Below, in pieces: positions 21,068 through 23,098 of a DNA stretch of 23,098 nucleotides (position 1 is the first letter of the stretch; each line of letters starts with the position of its first letter). Source of the stretch: an uncultured Candidatus Melainabacteria bacterium (GTDB lineage Bacteria > Cyanobacteriota > Vampirovibrionia > Gastranaerophilales > Gastranaerophilaceae); NCBI GenBank assembly GCA_934777245.1, contig CAKVND010000038.1, positions 1 to 23,098 of the forward strand. The letters run 5' to 3'. Position numbers and translations under genes: made by a program. The notes under the pieces were generated by a model that did no database searches, had not been told where the DNA came from, and saw only the letters and a program-made list of their open reading frames with translations.

Positions 21068-21974
21068 CTACCACCTCGTCAATCTTTTCTAACTCAATAT
21101 CTAATACAGTATCTTCTAGTAGTTCTACACTGCCCATATATGGTTTGTAGCCTTCTAGTTCTACTTTATAATCTACTAGAGTGCCGTAAGGATAACTACC
21201 AGCACCAGTAACTGTAGCTTCTGTTGGAGTTGCATTTATCGCTAACTTATACTTCGTTAGATAATGGTAGTCTTTAGTATCAAAAAACTTATCTAACATC
21301 TCGCTAGTGAACCCTAGTAACGCGCCAACTTGTTCAATATATGGATTGCCCCTAAAGAAGTTATTAGCTTTGAATTCAATCTTTAAAGCCTTTTCATCTA
21401 TTGCAGGATTGTCTTTTACCATTGCTAAGATGTCGTCAAAGTCTATGCCTTTAACTTTATATATAGCGCGCTCAACATCCGCACCTGTCATATTCAGCAT
21501 TGCCAAACATTCTTTCTTTTGTTGTGCTAGTTCTTCTTCAGTATATCCCCAAGCCTGCAAATTATAACCAGTGTGTGTTACAGTTTCCGTGCGATACTTA
21601 GGTATCTCTTTTTTAACTTCAACCTCTTCAAGAATCTGCTCGCCGTTTTCGTCTAATACAGGCTCACCCATTTCATCGTGCTTAGGTTGCTTAACAATTT
21701 CTACTATTGTTTCAGTTTCCTGAACTTCTCTAGTGACTTCAACATCTTTGTATGTTGGATTGCCTTCTTCATCAAGTACTGGATTGCCCTCATCATCAAA
21801 AATTTGCTCTTGAATAATTTCTACAACAGTTTCCATGCAAGGTACTTGTATTTCTTCTTCCCAAGTGCCTTCAACCTGTCTTATCTCATAGCCTAAACGG
21901 TGATTTTGATTTACAATAAAGTTTATCTTTTCTTGTCCAGTATATGGTAATATTAATTCTGCTTTTATTTCCAT
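20988..21974 (-). CDS. Tail-region protein with internal 40-aa repeats and PEGA-like domain, 328 aa
   Basis: Follows the tail fibre gene. Residues 49-128 contain two diverged 40-aa copies: TVVEIIQEQIFDDEGNPVLD (49-68) matches TIVEIVKQPKHDEMGEPVLD (89-108), each continuing to a VEVTREV/VEVKKEI strand. A central helical part (about 130-240) has GYNLQAWGYTEEELAQQK. Residues about 249-298 resemble a PEGA domain (PTEATVTGAGSYPYGTLVDY, then YKPYMGSVELLEDTVLDIEL). The tail is acidic and repetitive (DENTTDTTTD). Probably a structural tail accessory or fibre-associated protein; exact role unknown. Its end overlaps the 83-aa gene by 80 nt. Confidence 0.78.
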   Translation of the reverse strand: MEIKAELILPYTGQEKINFIVNQNHRLGYEIRQVEGTWEEEIQVPCMETVVEIIQEQIFDDEGNPVLDEEGNPTYKDVEVTREVQETETIVEIVKQPKHDEMGEPVLDENGEQILEEVEVKKEIPKYRTETVTHTGYNLQAWGYTEEELAQQKKECLAMLNMTGADVERAIYKVKGIDFDDILAMVKDNPAIDEKALKIEFKANNFFRGNPYIEQVGALLGFTSEMLDKFFDTKDYHYLTKYKLAINATPTEATVTGAGSYPYGTLVDYKVELEGYKPYMGSVELLEDTVLDIELEKIDEVVDENTTDTTTDVSNEVEAEPTGEVNKE

Positions 21975-21983
21975 AATTCCTCC

Positions 21984-23098
21984 TTATCTTATATAACCGC
22001 AAGCTTGCCATTCAAAGTCTTTAGAATCAGCTTGTGTATAACTTGAAATAGTGAAATTTGTTGTTGTTAAATTATTAGGGACAAGCGAATAGTAATTACC
22101 ATAATTTGAAGTTATCCATTGTACAAAAACCTGATAATTTATATTTGCCATAGTTTTTAATAAGCTTACTTGTTGATTGTTTGAGCTATGAACACCTTTA
22201 CCACCCTGCTCACACCAACCATCATTGTAAACAGCATACCAACTTGGCATTAATGATTTGTCTGACATTTCTACTACATAGCGAGGTGGCGTATCTAATT
22301 TATTCCCAAGCTCTTCCCAAACTTCCCCTGCTTTGATAAGGTTAGCACCTTCTACTGTTTCGCCTACGTAGTAGTACAAATTCCAACCTTCAGGTACTGT
22401 TGTATCTACGACTATACCTGATTTGGATGGGTCAGTAGTTACGCCTAATAATTTACCAAAACTAGACCCACTTAAATTAGCAGAAGATGTGCCTACTGGT
22501 TTACCGTACATAGTATTATTAATCAAAAACGCACCAGTTGTAGGTTGAATTGAAAATGAATTATTTATAGTACCGTCAGTTAAGCCTAACGAAATTCCAT
22601 TACCTTTAACCCCACTAGCAAACACACCTTCCATACCATTCTTTAACGGTAGTATAAATGTTTCTTTAGTTGGATTTACTACAAAATCGTAATCAGTTAT
22701 ATCAGTAGCAGTTGATAGTTTAAACCCTTTCTTGCCTGCATTAGCGTTAGTTAGAATCCAGTTGTAAAAGTCAGGATGTCCATTTTTAAAATATTCTTGA
22801 CCGTTAGATTTTAACCAAGACAAGTTTTTCATCTCGCCTTTATAGTATTGATTCATACCAAAAGTAAACGGATTGTTTAGCATATCTGCGTCCGCTTTCT
22901 GCTCAATCATCCCGTAAATCTCACCCATAGGTAGAGTAAAGTTTTGGTTGGTTTCATCAAAAGTATAGTAAGAAGCTGTGCCAAATTGTTCGTAAACGTC
23001 CTGCACTCTATCCCTGTAAATACCATCAACAATCTTAGAGCCTGTCTTAGATTGTGTGTAAGGTATTTTTAAGCAAGGTTGATAAACTAATTGGTCAT
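21984..23098 (-). CDS. Tail fibre protein, C-terminal part, running off right edge
   Basis: The frame is open to the window end, so the true start is outside; about 371 residues are visible. Upstream of the GTG at 23006 it continues in frame as KIPYTQSKTGSKIVDGIYRD, confirming a partial gene. TLPMGEIYGMIEQKADADML marks the end of a fibre shaft; the rest is Ser/Thr/Asn/Gly-rich beta-type sequence (residues from NPTKETFILPLKNGM onward) as in receptor-binding tips, ending DFEWQACGYIR. The protein binds the host surface. I cannot say which receptor. It precedes the PEGA-like protein and lysis genes. Confidence 0.85.
   Translation of the reverse strand, partial: DQLVYQPCLKIPYTQSKTGSKIVDGIYRDRVQDVYEQFGTASYYTFDETNQNFTLPMGEIYGMIEQKADADMLNNPFTFGMNQYYKGEMKNLSWLKSNGQEYFKNGHPDFYNWILTNANAGKKGFKLSTATDITDYDFVVNPTKETFILPLKNGMEGVFASGVKGNGISLGLTDGTINNSFSIQPTTGAFLINNTMYGKPVGTSSANLSGSSFGKLLGVTTDPSKSGIVVDTTVPEGWNLYYYVGETVEGANLIKAGEVWEELGNKLDTPPRYVVEMSDKSLMPSWYAVYNDGWCEQGGKGVHSSNNQQVSLLKTMANINYQVFVQWITSNYGNYYSLVPNNLTTTNFTISSYTQADSKDFEWQACGYIR

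Noticed and set aside
1..23098. CRISPR array or insertion sequence
   Set aside because: No regularly spaced repeat-spacer units, no transposase and no long terminal inverted repeats were seen.

Overview
This window is a large part of an AT-rich, temperate, T7-like podovirus (Autographiviridae/Autographivirales type), not ordinary bacterial chromosome. The core set is unmistakable and nearly all on the minus strand: single-subunit phage RNA polymerase, gp2.5-type ssDNA-binding protein, gp3-type endonuclease I, gp4-type primase-helicase, family A DNA polymerase, and the first 40 codons of a gp6-like exonuclease, in T7 order. At the other end are T7-type large and small terminase subunits, a lysozyme-type amidase, other lysis/tail genes and a tail fibre. 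Unlike T7, it also carries a tyrosine integrase and a CI/LexA-type repressor, so a lysogenic lifestyle is expected. The host cannot be fixed from sequence alone. Low GC, a tRNA without encoded CCA, and small proteins of a style I associate with gut-bacterial phages suggest a low-GC gut-type bacterium (weak inference).

Layout. (1) 1-3279: a tightly packed bank of small early/middle genes downstream of the polymerase, many joined by TAATG or ATGA overlaps, including an endonuclease VII-like nuclease and several zinc-ribbon proteins; the exonuclease runs off the left edge. (2) 3266-9501: replication/recombination module with a C5-cytosine methyltransferase wedged between primase-helicase and polymerase. 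(3) 9676-12846: the early operon: promoter, structured leader, tRNA-Trp(CCA), a 68-aa protein, RNA polymerase. (4) 12885-14419 (plus strand): repressor followed by a membrane-anchored and a secreted protein. (5) 14420-14846: very AT-rich, gene-free, full of palindromes and short tandem repeats. (6) 14847-16984: integrase preceded by four small ORFs, behind a consensus promoter. (7) 16793-17462: gene-free junction between integrase operon and terminase, with operators, palindromes, twin hairpins and a gene-3'-end-like segment. (8) 17463-23098: terminase, lysis and tail genes.

How it fits together. The most informative signal is an 18-bp motif, TAMAACANNNTGTGATAW, found five times and only in the two control regions: one on a weak plus promoter, one on the divergent repressor/early promoters, one at the repressor translation start, and two at the integrase-operon promoter. 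The simplest model is that one CI-like repressor silences both the phage RNA polymerase (and so the whole T7-like programme) and the integrase operon, while controlling itself. Gene products made beside the repressor (13593-14419) are candidates for lysogenic conversion or superinfection exclusion. Terminase and integrase are contiguous, so the window is from a circularised, concatemeric or otherwise joined phage genome rather than a prophage split at that point.
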